The notes under the pieces are model-generated. The model saw only the letters and a program-made list of their open reading frames with translations. It did not search any database and was not told where the DNA came from. A stretch of DNA of 64,000 nucleotides, taken from Paenibacillus_G sp049942825. GTDB taxonomy: Bacteria; Bacillota; Bacilli; Paenibacillales; NBRC-103111. Of the stretch, positions 8,288-16,776 are shown in pieces; within the stretch, counting starts at the first letter, position 1, and every line of letters starts with the position of its first letter. The stretch is taken from the NCBI RefSeq assembly GCF_049942825.1, contig NZ_CP187970.1, positions 1,302,001 to 1,366,000 of the forward strand, written 5' to 3'. A program made the position numbers and the translations under genes.

Positions 8288-9235
8288 TTGAAGGATCAAG
8301 CTAGCCTCGAACTGGGGATCGAGACGGCAGCCGCTGCAGATCCTGCGGCAGGCACCTCGGCCGGCTGGAGGGACTTCGTACAGCTTGCCAAGCCAGGGAT
8401 CTTATTCTCCAACTCGATGACCGCGTTCGGCGGGTTCTGGGTGGCGTCGGCTTGGAAGATCGATTGGGTGACGATGATATTTGCGCTGCTCGGAACGGTG
8501 CTCGTCATGGCCTCCGGCTGCGTGCTGAATAACTATCTTGACCGCGATATGGACAACAAGATGGAGCGGACGCAGAAGCGGGCGCTGGTGACCGGTGCCA
8601 TTTCACCGCAAACCGTACTATGGTACGGGTTTATCCTCGGCGTGCTGGGACTGGCCACCCTGTGGTTCGGGGCCAACCCGATCTCGGCGCTGCTCGGATT
8701 GATTGGCCTGTTCCTCTATGTGTGGATTTATACGGCCTGGTTTAAACGCACTTCCGTATGGAGCACCTTCATGGGCAGCTTCTCCGGAGCGGTGCCTCCG
8801 ATGATCGGCTACTGTGCGGTAACGCCGGAGCTGGATGCCGGCGCATGGATCCTGTTCGGGATCATGTTCCTGTGGCAGCCTCCGCACTTCTGGGCATTGG
8901 GCATCCGCCGGATGGAAGAGTACCGTGCGGCCGGTTTTCCGCTGCTGCCGGTAGTCCGGGGCACCTACGTGACGAAGATGAGCATGATCCGCTACATCGT
9001 TCTGCTTGTTCCAGTGTCCATGCTGCTGTATGTATATCAGTATGTGAACGTGTATTATTTCTTCGCCGCGGCCGCCATGGGCTTGTACTGGGCGTTCCTC
9101 TGCCTGAAGGGATACAAGCTCCAGGGGGAAGACGAAGTGCTGTGGGCCAAGAAAATGTTCATCTACTCGGTCAACTATCTCATGCTTTTGTTCATCATCA
9201 TGATCGTTTGCACGGCAGGCGGCCCCCTCGGCTGA
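8288..9235 (+). CDS. ctaB: Protoheme IX farnesyltransferase (heme O synthase)
   Basis: UbiA-family membrane prenyltransferase that farnesylates heme B to heme O, the precursor of heme A for cytochrome oxidases. It has 315 residues with about nine hydrophobic segments. The two Asp-rich motifs are NNYLDRDMDNKMERTQKR (with ALVTG after) and the second-loop region WIYTAWFKRTS; FLWQPPHFWALGIRRMEEYR is diagnostic. The start is TTG 8288, supported by AAGGAGGT at 7 bases; no ATG is suitably placed. A Sco copper chaperone follows, fitting cytochrome oxidase assembly. ctaA lies 31 kb away rather than adjacent as in B. subtilis. Confidence 0.95.
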   Translation: MKDQASLELGIETAAAADPAAGTSAGWRDFVQLAKPGILFSNSMTAFGGFWVASAWKIDWVTMIFALLGTVLVMASGCVLNNYLDRDMDNKMERTQKRALVTGAISPQTVLWYGFILGVLGLATLWFGANPISALLGLIGLFLYVWIYTAWFKRTSVWSTFMGSFSGAVPPMIGYCAVTPELDAGAWILFGIMFLWQPPHFWALGIRRMEEYRAAGFPLLPVVRGTYVTKMSMIRYIVLLVPVSMLLYVYQYVNVYYFFAAAAMGLYWAFLCLKGYKLQGEDEVLWAKKMFIYSVNYLMLLFIIMIVCTAGGPLG

Positions 9236-9271
9236 GAGAGGATACCGTGCTTCAGTTTCATATAGAGTCAT

Positions 9272-9306
9272 AATCCCAAGGCCTAGTCCCTGGGATTTAT
9301 TTTTTG
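9272..9306 (+). terminator. Terminator after ctaB
   Basis: AATCCCA-(12 nt)-TGGGATT followed by TATTTTTTG. It ends right where the open frame of the sco gene begins, which argues against the TTG at 9304 as sco start. Confidence 0.7.
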
Positions 9307-9327
9307 AAGAAGGGATGTAAAAAGCAG

Positions 9328-9933
9328 ATGCAGAACAGCGCATTTCGTATCGTAGTGATCATCCTGCTGCTAGGGCTGATCGGTACCCTGGGGTACATGC
9401 TGGTTCAGGGGAACCAGAAGAAGATCGATGTCATCAAGCCGGCGGCCGATTTCAAGCTGGAGAACCTGGACGGGCAGGAGGTCACGCTCTCGGGGACGCA
9501 GGGCAAAGCGAGATTGGTGTATTTCTTCTATTCTACCTGCCCGGACGTCTGCCCGCCGACGACCTACAATCTCTCGAAGGTACAGAACGTACTCAAGGAG
9601 AAAGGCGTCTTCGGAACCAAAACGGCGATCATGTCGATCTCGTTCGATCCGACGAATGACACGCGGGAGAGGCTCAAGGAGTTCGCGGGCCGGTTCCAGC
9701 CGGACTACAGCGGCTGGTACTTCCTGCGCGGCGATGAGAAGTATGTTATCGACCTGGCGAAGCAGTACGAGGTTCTCGTCGTGAAGAATCCGAAGGACGG
9801 GACCTTCACGCACTCCAACCTGTGGCTGCTTGTGGATGCCAAGGGGCAGATCCGCACGTATTACAAGGGGGATGCCGAGGACCTCGACATCGAGCAAGTG
9901 GCCAAGGATCTCATCCAAATCTCCAAAGACTAG
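9328..9933 (+). CDS. Sco1/SenC/PrrC family copper chaperone
   Basis: Membrane-anchored thioredoxin-fold protein that delivers copper to the CuA site of cytochrome oxidase. From ATG 9328 it has 201 residues: an N-terminal membrane anchor (VVIILLLGLIGTLGYMLV), then the copper-binding STCPDVCPPT motif and the conserved distal His in FTHSNLWLLVD. The frame is also open from TTG 9304, which would overlap the ctaB terminator and has no ribosome site. An AAGGGA 13 bases before ATG 9328 is weak support, so the start is uncertain. Its place behind ctaB fits an oxidase-assembly role. Confidence 0.9.
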   Translation: MQNSAFRIVVIILLLGLIGTLGYMLVQGNQKKIDVIKPAADFKLENLDGQEVTLSGTQGKARLVYFFYSTCPDVCPPTTYNLSKVQNVLKEKGVFGTKTAIMSISFDPTNDTRERLKEFAGRFQPDYSGWYFLRGDEKYVIDLAKQYEVLVVKNPKDGTFTHSNLWLLVDAKGQIRTYYKGDAEDLDIEQVAKDLIQISKD

Positions 9934-9996
9934 AGCTCGGAATCGGCGGGTCACCCGCATGCAGCATGAAGAACATACCAACCTGGAGGCCCGCAT

Positions 9997-10923
9997 ATGA
10001 CTTATTTGGTTCATATCCTGCTGAACAACGTCATCCCGCTGACGATCATGATCGTCGTGGGTATTGTGCTCTACCGGGCATTCAAGCTCGACATCAAGAC
10101 GCTGTCGAAGCTGAATTTCTATTTGTTCTCGCCGGCGCTGGTGTTCAAAATGCTCTATGAATCCCAGCTGTCGCTGAACCTGCTGGGACAGACGCTGCTG
10201 TTTTTCTTCGTTTATTTCGCCGCGATGTATCTGCTGGTGGAGCTCGTCATCCGGATTCGCGGCTATCGGGGCGGTATGGTGCCGGCCATGCGCAACAGCG
10301 TCATCTTTTACAACAGCGCCAACTACGCGATTCCGCTGAATCAGCTGGTGTTCGTCGGCGATGCGTTCACGCTCTCGATCCAGATCATCATCATGATGAT
10401 GCAGAGTCTTCTGCCGAATACCTACGGCATCTATGCGGTCAACGCATCCAAGAAGAACGATATGAAGGCGACGATGCGTACGATCCTCACGCTGCCGGTC
10501 ATCTATATCATCCCGATCGCTTTCTTCATGAAAGGCTTCGACATTCCGGTACCGGGGCCGATCTACGCCCCGATCAATTATGTATCGGATGCCTTCGTCG
10601 CAACCGCTCTTGTCACGCTTGGCGTGCAGCTGGGGAGCATGAAGTGGCAGCTCAATTTCTCGGATGTCATGCTGTCGAATCTGCTTCGCCTCTGTGTCGG
10701 TCCTGCCGTAGGCTTCGCGGTAGTGCTGCTGCTCGGCATTGAGGGGGTTATGGCTCAGGCGCTTGTGCTCTCCTGTGCGGTACCGACCTCGCTCAGCTCC
10801 GTGCTGATAGCCGTAGAGTACGATAACGAGCCGGAGTTCTCGTCCCAGGTCGTGTTCTCATCCACGATCTTCAGCATCTTTACGGTCACGCTCGTCATTT
10901 ATCTCATGAAATTTATTTCCTAG
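9997..10923 (+). CDS. AEC-family permease (auxin efflux carrier/malate permease type)
   Basis: Secondary transporter of 308 residues with about ten hydrophobic segments in two inverted halves. Family features are the N-terminal IPLTIMIVVGIVLYRAFKLD, FYNSANYAIPLNQLVF in the middle of the first half and VALVTLGVQLGSMKW (LGxxL type) in the second. A CTGGAGG site precedes ATG 9997. Substrate cannot be told from sequence; bacterial relatives move malate, malonate or other organic acids. It is convergent with the Toprim gene, with 3 bp between the stop codons and no obvious hairpin. Confidence 0.85.
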   Translation: MTYLVHILLNNVIPLTIMIVVGIVLYRAFKLDIKTLSKLNFYLFSPALVFKMLYESQLSLNLLGQTLLFFFVYFAAMYLLVELVIRIRGYRGGMVPAMRNSVIFYNSANYAIPLNQLVFVGDAFTLSIQIIIMMMQSLLPNTYGIYAVNASKKNDMKATMRTILTLPVIYIIPIAFFMKGFDIPVPGPIYAPINYVSDAFVATALVTLGVQLGSMKWQLNFSDVMLSNLLRLCVGPAVGFAVVLLLGIEGVMAQALVLSCAVPTSLSSVLIAVEYDNEPEFSSQVVFSSTIFSIFTVTLVIYLMKFIS

Positions 10924-10926
10924 AAT

Positions 10927-11286
10927 TTAGAATTTCTCAAAGGTCGGCAGCACCGGAGGATATACGATGTATTCTTCGAGGCCGGCCTTTTCGAGCTGCT
11001 GAATCAGGTACTCATCCGGTGTGCCCTCCACACCGGCATAGCCGCGCCGCGTATAGATCTGCTCCGCATCCGGGAAGGTATCGCGGAGAATGCCGCGGAT
11101 CTTCTTGCCGGAGGAATCGTTGTCGGTGAAGAGGAACACCTCGCGTTCCCCGACCTTCTTCTTCAGCTCCTCAAGCCGGGTGGTGTTCAGGGAGCCGTAC
11201 GTGCAGAGAATCAGAATATCGTCGGTCAGCAGACGGCGGAGCCGGCTCTTGTCATTCTTTCCTTCCACAATGAGTGCAATGGACAT
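10927..11286 (-). CDS. Small Toprim-domain protein (YusF-like)
   Basis: A 119-residue protein consisting of little more than a Toprim fold. The catalytic Glu lies in ALIVEGKNDKSRL and the DxD motif in FLFTDNDSSGKKIRG. These match the stand-alone Toprim proteins of Bacilli (B. subtilis YusF), related to RNase M5-type and primase catalytic domains. Function is unknown; nucleic-acid cleavage or phosphotransfer is plausible. A GGGGGAT site precedes ATG 11286. A promoter is visible at 11327-11356. Confidence 0.85.
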   Translation of the reverse strand: MSIALIVEGKNDKSRLRRLLTDDILILCTYGSLNTTRLEELKKKVGEREVFLFTDNDSSGKKIRGILRDTFPDAEQIYTRRGYAGVEGTPDEYLIQQLEKAGLEEYIVYPPVLPTFEKF

Positions 11287-11326
11287 GGAGATCCCCCTTT
11301 GGGCTTCAAGTAAGCTGATATAAAGT

Positions 11327-11356
11327 AGTATAACCCCATTCCCGGCCTATGCCCAA
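11327..11356 (-). promoter_or_regulatory. Putative promoter of the Toprim gene
   Basis: Minus strand TTGGGC (11351-11356), 18-bp spacer, TATACT (11327-11332), about 40 bp before the coding start. Confidence 0.5.
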
Positions 11357-11433
11357 TTCTCATGCGAACCGCATTTCCCAGGAAATGTCGAATGTTGGTA
11401 AGCGCTTTACCGGCTGTCCTGCAGCGAAAAGGA

Positions 11434-11463
11434 AAAGACCTGACACGAATGTCAGGTCTTTAT
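11434..11463 (-). terminator. Terminator of the SLH-protein gene
   Basis: Perfect 12-bp stem AAAGACCTGACA/TGTCAGGTCTTT with loop ttcg or cgaa, ending in a T-run on both strands (TTTTCCTTTT on the minus strand). It lies 42 bp after the stop of the SLH gene. Confidence 0.88.
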
Positions 11464-11504
11464 GTTTGCAGCGGCAGTGCCGGCAGTATGCCGGCATCTG
11501 CGTT

Positions 11505-13070
11505 CTAGTTGATGAATTTCGCTGTAGTCAGCAGACGCTTCAGCATCGTAGCTGCCTGTGCACGGGTAGCCGTGTCACGGGCACCCAGCGTGTCGTCGGT
11601 CAGGCCGTCGACAATACCGGATTTGATCGCTGTCGCCACTTCCGCTTCCGCCCAGACGATTTCATCGGAGTCGGAGAATTTCGCGAGCAGGGTGGACTGT
11701 TCGGATGCTGTTACCGCCGGCTTAGCGCCTGCATAGTTCAGCGCACGGACAACCATAGCTGCGAGTTCTTCGCGGTTGATCGTAGCGTTCGGACGGAACG
11801 TGCCGTCTTCATAGCCGTCGATGATCTTAGCGTAGACTGCGGAGTTCACCGTGCTGGAGAACCAGTCGGAGGATTCCACATCGCTGAAGGAAGAGCTGCC
11901 GGTCATCGGCGTAAGACCGAGGGAACGGACAACCAGTGCTGCGAATTCGGCGCGCGTAATGCTGCGCTCAGGCTCGAAAGAGGTGTCGGTTACGCCATCG
12001 ACAACCAGTTTGTTCGCCAGCAGTTCGATGTTGTTCTGTGCCCAGTGGCCGCTAACGTCACTGAAGCTCTTGTCAAGCTTAATCACCGCGTACACGCTGT
12101 TGCCGTTGCGCTTCAGGTCGGCATAGGTGGAGCTGAATACCGTCGGAACGAAGGAAAGCTTGTTCGTCGTTGTGTCGATCAGTACGCCTGTTGCCGAATC
12201 CGAGTCTACGGAAGCAGGCAGCGGGAGGTAGCGGGATACATAAGTACCGCCGAGGTTTACGGCAACGGAAGCATTGTTTTTGCCTACGGCCGTCAGGTTG
12301 AAGTCTACTGCGCCTGCAACGACTTCACCGCCCAGGGCTTTGGCCGAAGAAGCCACGCTGTCCGCGATCGCCTGGCTTGCCTTGGCAACCGTTACCTTCA
12401 CGTTCACATCGTCCGTTGTTGCGGACAGCTGGGAAGCCAGGTCCTTCACGTTCAGAACTTTGACCGGCAGCACATAGGAGCCGTTCGCGTTCTTCACGAT
12501 GATGGTTTTGTTACCGGAAGTGAAGCCCACAAGTGCCTTGGCAGGGATCAGTGCGAAGTCGCCTGTGATGTTGATCGTTACCGTGTCATACAGGTTCAGC
12601 GAGCTGATCAGCTGGTCGGCGTTCACGGAGCCGTCGGAGTTCGCGGAGATCTCACCCGCACCGGATGCACTGCCGCCCGATGGGCCGCCGCCGCCGCCAG
12701 GACTGTTCTTAGAACGGTAGACCGTTTGGTATACCGAGCTGTTCACGTTGTTGGGGTCGTTAAACTTCAATTTCACATAGTTGTAGGTTCCCACATCCGA
12801 AGTGAATTTGAAGTATACAGCGCCGTTAACGTCTTTGCTGCTGTATGTAACGTCAGCGACATCCAACAGAGAGCCTTCCGGCGAGTATGCATAGACGCTC
12901 GGATAGACGCTGTTATACACATCGAGGTAGACTTGGCCGGTGACCGTGCCTTTCTTGTAGGTCGTTCCGCTGCTGAATCCCGATCCAAAGGCGAGCACCG
13001 GGAGCAGTACGGAGATGATCAGCATGAGAACAGTGACTTGCGCTGTCTTCTGAAGAACAGCAGGCTTCAT
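11505..13070 (-). CDS. Secreted S-layer-homology (SLH) domain protein
   Basis: Cell-wall-anchored surface protein, 521 residues from ATG 13070. It has a signal peptide (MKPAVLQKTAQVTVLMLIIS, ending near LAFGSG), an extracellular beta-rich region, a Gly-rich linker (PGGGGGPSGG) and three C-terminal SLH repeats in the last 190 residues or so. These start at FSDVSGHWAQNNIELLANKL, SFSDVESSDWFSSTVNSAVY and KFSDSDEIVWAEAEVATAIK. SLH repeats bind pyruvylated secondary wall polymer. Three in-frame starts exist: ATG 13172 (no ribosome site), TTG 13145 (GGAGGTG at 9 bases) and ATG 13070 (AGGAG at 10 bases). The last leaves an ordinary signal peptide. A long leader precedes it. Confidence 0.9.
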   Translation of the reverse strand: MKPAVLQKTAQVTVLMLIISVLLPVLAFGSGFSSGTTYKKGTVTGQVYLDVYNSVYPSVYAYSPEGSLLDVADVTYSSKDVNGAVYFKFTSDVGTYNYVKLKFNDPNNVNSSVYQTVYRSKNSPGGGGGPSGGSASGAGEISANSDGSVNADQLISSLNLYDTVTINITGDFALIPAKALVGFTSGNKTIIVKNANGSYVLPVKVLNVKDLASQLSATTDDVNVKVTVAKASQAIADSVASSAKALGGEVVAGAVDFNLTAVGKNNASVAVNLGGTYVSRYLPLPASVDSDSATGVLIDTTTNKLSFVPTVFSSTYADLKRNGNSVYAVIKLDKSFSDVSGHWAQNNIELLANKLVVDGVTDTSFEPERSITRAEFAALVVRSLGLTPMTGSSSFSDVESSDWFSSTVNSAVYAKIIDGYEDGTFRPNATINREELAAMVVRALNYAGAKPAVTASEQSTLLAKFSDSDEIVWAEAEVATAIKSGIVDGLTDDTLGARDTATRAQAATMLKRLLTTAKFIN

Positions 13071-13142
13071 TCGGGTTTCACTCCTATTCTGGTTTACAAA
13101 TAATGAAGAAGAATCTTTGGTGCGAGGAACAAATTTCCTGGA

Positions 13143-13310
13143 CAAATGCTTTTTCACCTCCTTCTTTTCCATAATCTTCTGTTAGATGACTTCGACTGGA
13201 CACGCTAGTTTATGTCCGTCCTGCCATGTTTGCCCTGCGTTATTGAGGCAGTCTTAGGGGTATTACCCAAGCTCGTCCAGTACGAAACACCTCGGTTACC
13301 TAACGCAGGT
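13143..13310 (-). ncRNA. Candidate structured leader RNA of the SLH-protein gene
   Basis: The minus-strand leader holds complementary segments far apart: CCTGCGTTA/TAACGCAGG (13301-13309 with 13234-13242, 9 bp) and ACTGGAC/GTCCAGT (13275-13281 with 13195-13201, 7 bp). The two helices cross, so they could form a pseudoknot. A local GGGT-att-ACCC hairpin (13258-13268) and a competing GGACA/TGTCC hairpin (13198-13217) also fit. The leader ends in GGAGGTG (13155-13161) before TTG 13145. I recognise no known riboswitch consensus. Structure is inferred from complementarity only. Confidence 0.45.
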
Positions 13311-13401
13311 CCATAATTAAAGGTTGCAGAAGTGGAGACCAAAAAGGCCTTGGTCCTACATAAATAGGGAATAGGTACCAATTCGGCGGGAGGAGCGCAG
13401 A

Positions 13402-13428
13402 AGAAGACCGTCCGGAAATCGGACGGCC
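13402..13428 (-). terminator. Terminator of the MFS transporter gene
   Basis: Minus strand CCGTCCG-atttc-CGGACGG followed by TCTTCTTCT, about 120 bp after the MFS stop. It isolates the MFS gene from the SLH leader. The T-run is interrupted. Confidence 0.6.
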
Positions 13429-13547
13429 TTGGAGAGGTACGGAATGGACTTGCAGGGATGAGCTTTTTGTCAAAATGGGGCTGTCCGTCCTTTGGATTTA
13501 CGTTCCCATTCGAAGCCCGCTCCTCACCGAAGCTTGGTCAGCCGACT

Positions 13548-14714
13548 TCAGGCCTGTACGGGACGGCGGGTGGCACGCAGAGGGAGCAGGGAAAGGGCAA
13601 ACATTAGGCAGAGGAAGGCCAGGAAGTAGGAGGAGACATGGGTACGCAGATGGCCGGCGAGCATGGGGCCGATGAAAGCGCCGATGGAGTAGGAGATGGA
13701 TAGCAGCGAGAAGAGGCGGCCATAGCGCTGTGAAGTGGTCGAAGCGGCCAGCAGCGAGGCGATGGCCGGGAAGATCACCCCTTTGGCCATCCCGATCAGG
13801 ATCAGGGAGGCGTACATCGGCAGGGGCCATTTGACCGACATCCCGAAGAAAATGATGGCGAGCGCGAGCGAGCCGTAGGAGACTCTGATCAGCGGCGGAA
13901 TTCGGCTCAGGAACAGCATGCTGAGCGTTACAAGCGCCCCCAGGCTGACGAGCGAGAAGAAGACACCGGAGGTGAGGATGGAGCCGTGGGTCTCTTTCAT
14001 CAGCGGCAGCTCGAAGAAGAGGATGCCCTGGGAGCAGGAGATCGAGAGCGGCATGGTAAAGAACAGCCAGGGAACGGACGAATCCCCGGCACTTCCGGCA
14101 TTCGGCGTCTGTGGGCTGCCATGCTCAGACAGCGGGGACGGAAACAGCTCGGCGGCCGCCTTCTTGTACTGGCTCTCCTTCACGCCGAACCAAGCAAGCA
14201 GACCGGTAGCGATAAGTCCACAGCCGAGGAAGGTGAACGAACGCTCGAAGCCGAACTGGGCGACGAGGTAAGCGCCGGCCGCCGGGCTGAGCACGGAAGC
14301 AATGGTGTGGACCATGCCGTTGCCGGCCATGAGCTTGCCCTGCTGCACCTGATCCGAGGCGAGCTTGGCCAAGAGCGAGAGACAAGCGGGCGACAGGAAC
14401 GCAAGCACGAAGCCGCTGACGGAGCGGATGTAGAGCAGATCCCAAGGGTCGGTTACCTTCGACTGGGCGAGCAGCACGAGACCGGCAATTATGAGACTGA
14501 AGACGATGAAGGGCTTGCTGCCGTATTTGTCGACCCCGTACCCGGCCAGGAGGTTCCCTGGGATATGAGTGATCGAATAGACGCCGAGGATCAGTCCGAT
14601 AAAGGATGGCGCCGCGCCGAGTGAGATGGCGAAGGGGGAGAGGATCGGGTATTGGGCGTGGAGATCGAAGAACGCGACGAACATGAACAAATAGAGCCAT
14701 ACGGCTGTTTTCAC
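13548..14714 (-). CDS. MFS transporter (12-TM drug/sugar efflux type)
   Basis: Major facilitator of 388 residues. It begins MKTAVWLYLFMFVAFFDLHA, with motif-A-like GYGVDKYGSKPFIVFSLIIA after TM2 and a central loop rich in Ser/Pro. About twelve hydrophobic segments are visible. The frame opens at GTG 14723, but GAGGTG lies 6 bases before GTG 14714, which is preferred. Substrate is unknown. It is a single-gene unit, with a terminator at 13402-13428, divergent from the 144-residue membrane protein gene. Confidence 0.85.
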   Translation of the reverse strand: MKTAVWLYLFMFVAFFDLHAQYPILSPFAISLGAAPSFIGLILGVYSITHIPGNLLAGYGVDKYGSKPFIVFSLIIAGLVLLAQSKVTDPWDLLYIRSVSGFVLAFLSPACLSLLAKLASDQVQQGKLMAGNGMVHTIASVLSPAAGAYLVAQFGFERSFTFLGCGLIATGLLAWFGVKESQYKKAAAELFPSPLSEHGSPQTPNAGSAGDSSVPWLFFTMPLSISCSQGILFFELPLMKETHGSILTSGVFFSLVSLGALVTLSMLFLSRIPPLIRVSYGSLALAIIFFGMSVKWPLPMYASLILIGMAKGVIFPAIASLLAASTTSQRYGRLFSLLSISYSIGAFIGPMLAGHLRTHVSSYFLAFLCLMFALSLLPLRATRRPVQA

Positions 14715-14961
14715 CTGAATCACCTCGCATCATTGGTTGTCCGTTAGGAGTCCTTCTCCATCTTACGTGGGGGAGGGGGCTGTTAGTACAAAGTACAAGG
14801 ATTTGGCGGAGCTGAAACCGTACTCGCTTTTACACGTTTTACTTGAAAGGACCTTTATTCTCTTCCAAAAAAAAGTAATGAAGAGTCCCTGGAGGCTGTT
14901 GTATGATGAGTAAGCGTGGATGAGGGTCAGGAAAGAAGACGAATAAGGGAGAGAATCGAAC

Positions 14962-15396
14962 GTGGAGTTCTTAACGGAGTTCTTGGCGCAGCGCTGGTAT
15001 GTCATCGCAGGCGCGCTGGTCATACTGTTTCTAGTGATCAAACTGGTAAAAACAGTTATCAAGTGGGTTATCATTCTCGGGATTGTGGCCGCCGTCTATT
15101 TCTATGGAGCGAGCTATAAGGATCAGCTGCTGGAGTATGGATCCGCACTCGGCACCAAGGTGGCCGCCGATGTGAAGAACCAGGCGCTGAAGACGGTCAC
15201 CGACGAGGCGAAGGAAGCGAAGTATACGCAGAATCCGGATGGCACCTTTACGGTCAAAACCAAGAGCGTGAGGATCGACGGCAAGCCGGGGGCGAGCGAC
15301 GTGCAGGTGACCTTCATGAACCAGACCTTCACCCTGAAGGTGGATGATGTGCTGAAGCGGTTCATCGAACAGGCCAAATCGGGAACGGCGGGGTAA
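14962..15396 (+). CDS. Membrane-anchored protein of unknown function
   Basis: A 144-residue protein I do not recognise. Residues 12-50 form two adjoining hydrophobic stretches (WYVIAGALVILFLVIKLVKT and IKWVIILGIVAAVYFYG). A soluble alpha/beta C-terminal domain follows with a repeated beta-hairpin feel (FTVKTKSVRIDGKPGASDVQ, VTFMNQTFTLKVDDVLKRFI). The start is GTG 14962, with GGGAGAG upstream. It sits 72 bp before the transglutaminase-like membrane protein, in the same direction, so the two probably work together at the membrane. Confidence 0.75.
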   Translation: MEFLTEFLAQRWYVIAGALVILFLVIKLVKTVIKWVIILGIVAAVYFYGASYKDQLLEYGSALGTKVAADVKNQALKTVTDEAKEAKYTQNPDGTFTVKTKSVRIDGKPGASDVQVTFMNQTFTLKVDDVLKRFIEQAKSGTAG

Positions 15397-15468
15397 GCTT
15401 CCAGCCGGAGCTGTGCCCATGAACGATATATTCGCAAGGCGGCCCAAGACGGAGGGAGGAGGAGACAG

Positions 15469-16611
15469 ATGGACATATGGAGCTATGTGAGCGGGCTCAA
15501 TCTGGTAACGGTGCTGATCTCCGTGGTCTTCGGCATCTCGGTGCTGCAGGGACTGCTTCGCGGTGCGACTTCCTCCGCCAAGCGGCTCGCGCTCATGGTA
15601 ACCGAAGGAGCGGCCACGCTGCTCGGGCTCTTCCTCTCCTGGGAGCTGACCGAGTGGGCGTCCCCGCAGGTACAGGAGCGTCTGGTGTCTCTGGGCCTGG
15701 CTATTCCGTCCGAGGAGCTGGGCTTCTGGGAGCAGCTGTACTATACGGCAGTAACCGGGTTGCGGGATTTTTCGCTCCTGCGCTTTGCGATCCTCTTTGT
15801 TATCGGTTACGGCCTCATTAAGCAGCTGCTCTATCGTCTCATTGATCCGTTCGTGGACGGCTGGCTGTCGGCCCCGGCGGCGGGGCAGCGGACTTCGCCC
15901 TCCTTCCTGAGCTCGCTGGTCGGCGGAGTGATCGGCGCCGTAACCGGAGCGGGCCGCAGCCTGATGATCATAGCGCTGCTCTTTATTCTCACGACGCTGC
16001 TGCCGCAGAATGGGCTGACCTCGTATATCGGCGCTTCGGAGCTGTACCGGAAGGGGGCGACGGAAGTGATCCGCCCGGTTACCGGGGACTTCATCGAGCA
16101 GCGTCTTCCGGTGTTCACCCGGCAGGTCGAGCAGGAATTCGCGGATATCCTGCAGCGCAAGTACGAGGTGGTGGACGCCCATATCCCCGGCAGTATCGCC
16201 GAGGCGGCCAAGGAGGTCGCGGCGAAGGGCGGAGACGATGAGGAGAAGGCGAAGCTGCTCTATCAATGGGTCGGAACCCGGGTGAAATACGATTGGGAGA
16301 AGGTGCGGCTCTACGAAGAGCAGCGGATCTGGAAGGAGCAGACGCCGGAAGAGACCTTCGCCACCAGGCAGGGCGTGTGTATCGACTTCTCGCGGCTCTA
16401 TGCGGTCATGGCGCGCTCCATCGGGCTCGATGTCAAGGTGGTTACCGGCCTCGGCTACGACGGGAGAGGCGGATACGGGCCGCATGCCTGGAACGAGGTA
16501 TATCTCGCGGAGAAGAAGCGGTGGGTACCGCTGGATTCCACCTGGGTGGCTTCGGGCGGCAACTGGTTCAATCCGCCGAACTTCCAGGAGACGCATATCA
16601 AGGAAGTGTAA
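15469..16611 (+). CDS. Membrane protein with C-terminal transglutaminase-like domain
   Basis: A 380-residue protein. The N-terminal half (about residues 15-185) has four to five hydrophobic segments, reminiscent of CvpA-like proteins. The C-terminal part (about 250-380) is a transglutaminase/cysteine-protease-like fold with the full triad: Cys in RQGVCIDFSRLYAVMARSIG, His in GPHAWNEVYL and Asp in WVPLDSTW. Such domains act as proteases or amidases, or cross-link proteins. Topology should decide whether it faces outward. An AGGGAGGAGGAG site precedes ATG 15469. A terminator lies at 16651-16715. Physiological substrate is unknown. Confidence 0.85.
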   Translation: MDIWSYVSGLNLVTVLISVVFGISVLQGLLRGATSSAKRLALMVTEGAATLLGLFLSWELTEWASPQVQERLVSLGLAIPSEELGFWEQLYYTAVTGLRDFSLLRFAILFVIGYGLIKQLLYRLIDPFVDGWLSAPAAGQRTSPSFLSSLVGGVIGAVTGAGRSLMIIALLFILTTLLPQNGLTSYIGASELYRKGATEVIRPVTGDFIEQRLPVFTRQVEQEFADILQRKYEVVDAHIPGSIAEAAKEVAAKGGDDEEKAKLLYQWVGTRVKYDWEKVRLYEEQRIWKEQTPEETFATRQGVCIDFSRLYAVMARSIGLDVKVVTGLGYDGRGGYGPHAWNEVYLAEKKRWVPLDSTWVASGGNWFNPPNFQETHIKEV

Positions 16612-16650
16612 GATGAAGTATAAGCTGAAGTGTAAGGAACGGATCGTGGT

Positions 16651-16715
16651 GACCCGGTTACCGGGGCAGTCAGGCCTGGAAGGAGCCAAGATGGGCTCTC
16701 CTCCGGGTCTTTTTT
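16651..16715 (+). terminator. Terminator after the transglutaminase-like gene
   Basis: GACCCGG (16651-16657) pairs with CCGGGTC (16703-16709), followed by TTTTTT. A smaller GAGCC/GGCTC hairpin lies inside the loop. Confidence 0.75.
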
Positions 16716-16776
16716 AACCTGCCATGGTTTTGTGGTACACTGAAAAACGGCACAAAGAAAGGTCAGGTGCGTTCGG

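Noticed and set aside
11349..13103. Long open frame (584 codons) antisense to the SLH-protein gene
   Set aside because: It mirrors the GC-rich codon pattern of the SLH gene, lacks a ribosome site and family features, and crosses that gene's terminator.
13143..13310. SLH leader considered as a c-di-GMP-I (GEMM) riboswitch
   Set aside because: It has a GGGCAAAC stretch and a GGTAACCGA-like stretch, but in the wrong order and without the GAAA tetraloop receptor layout, so the family call is not supported.
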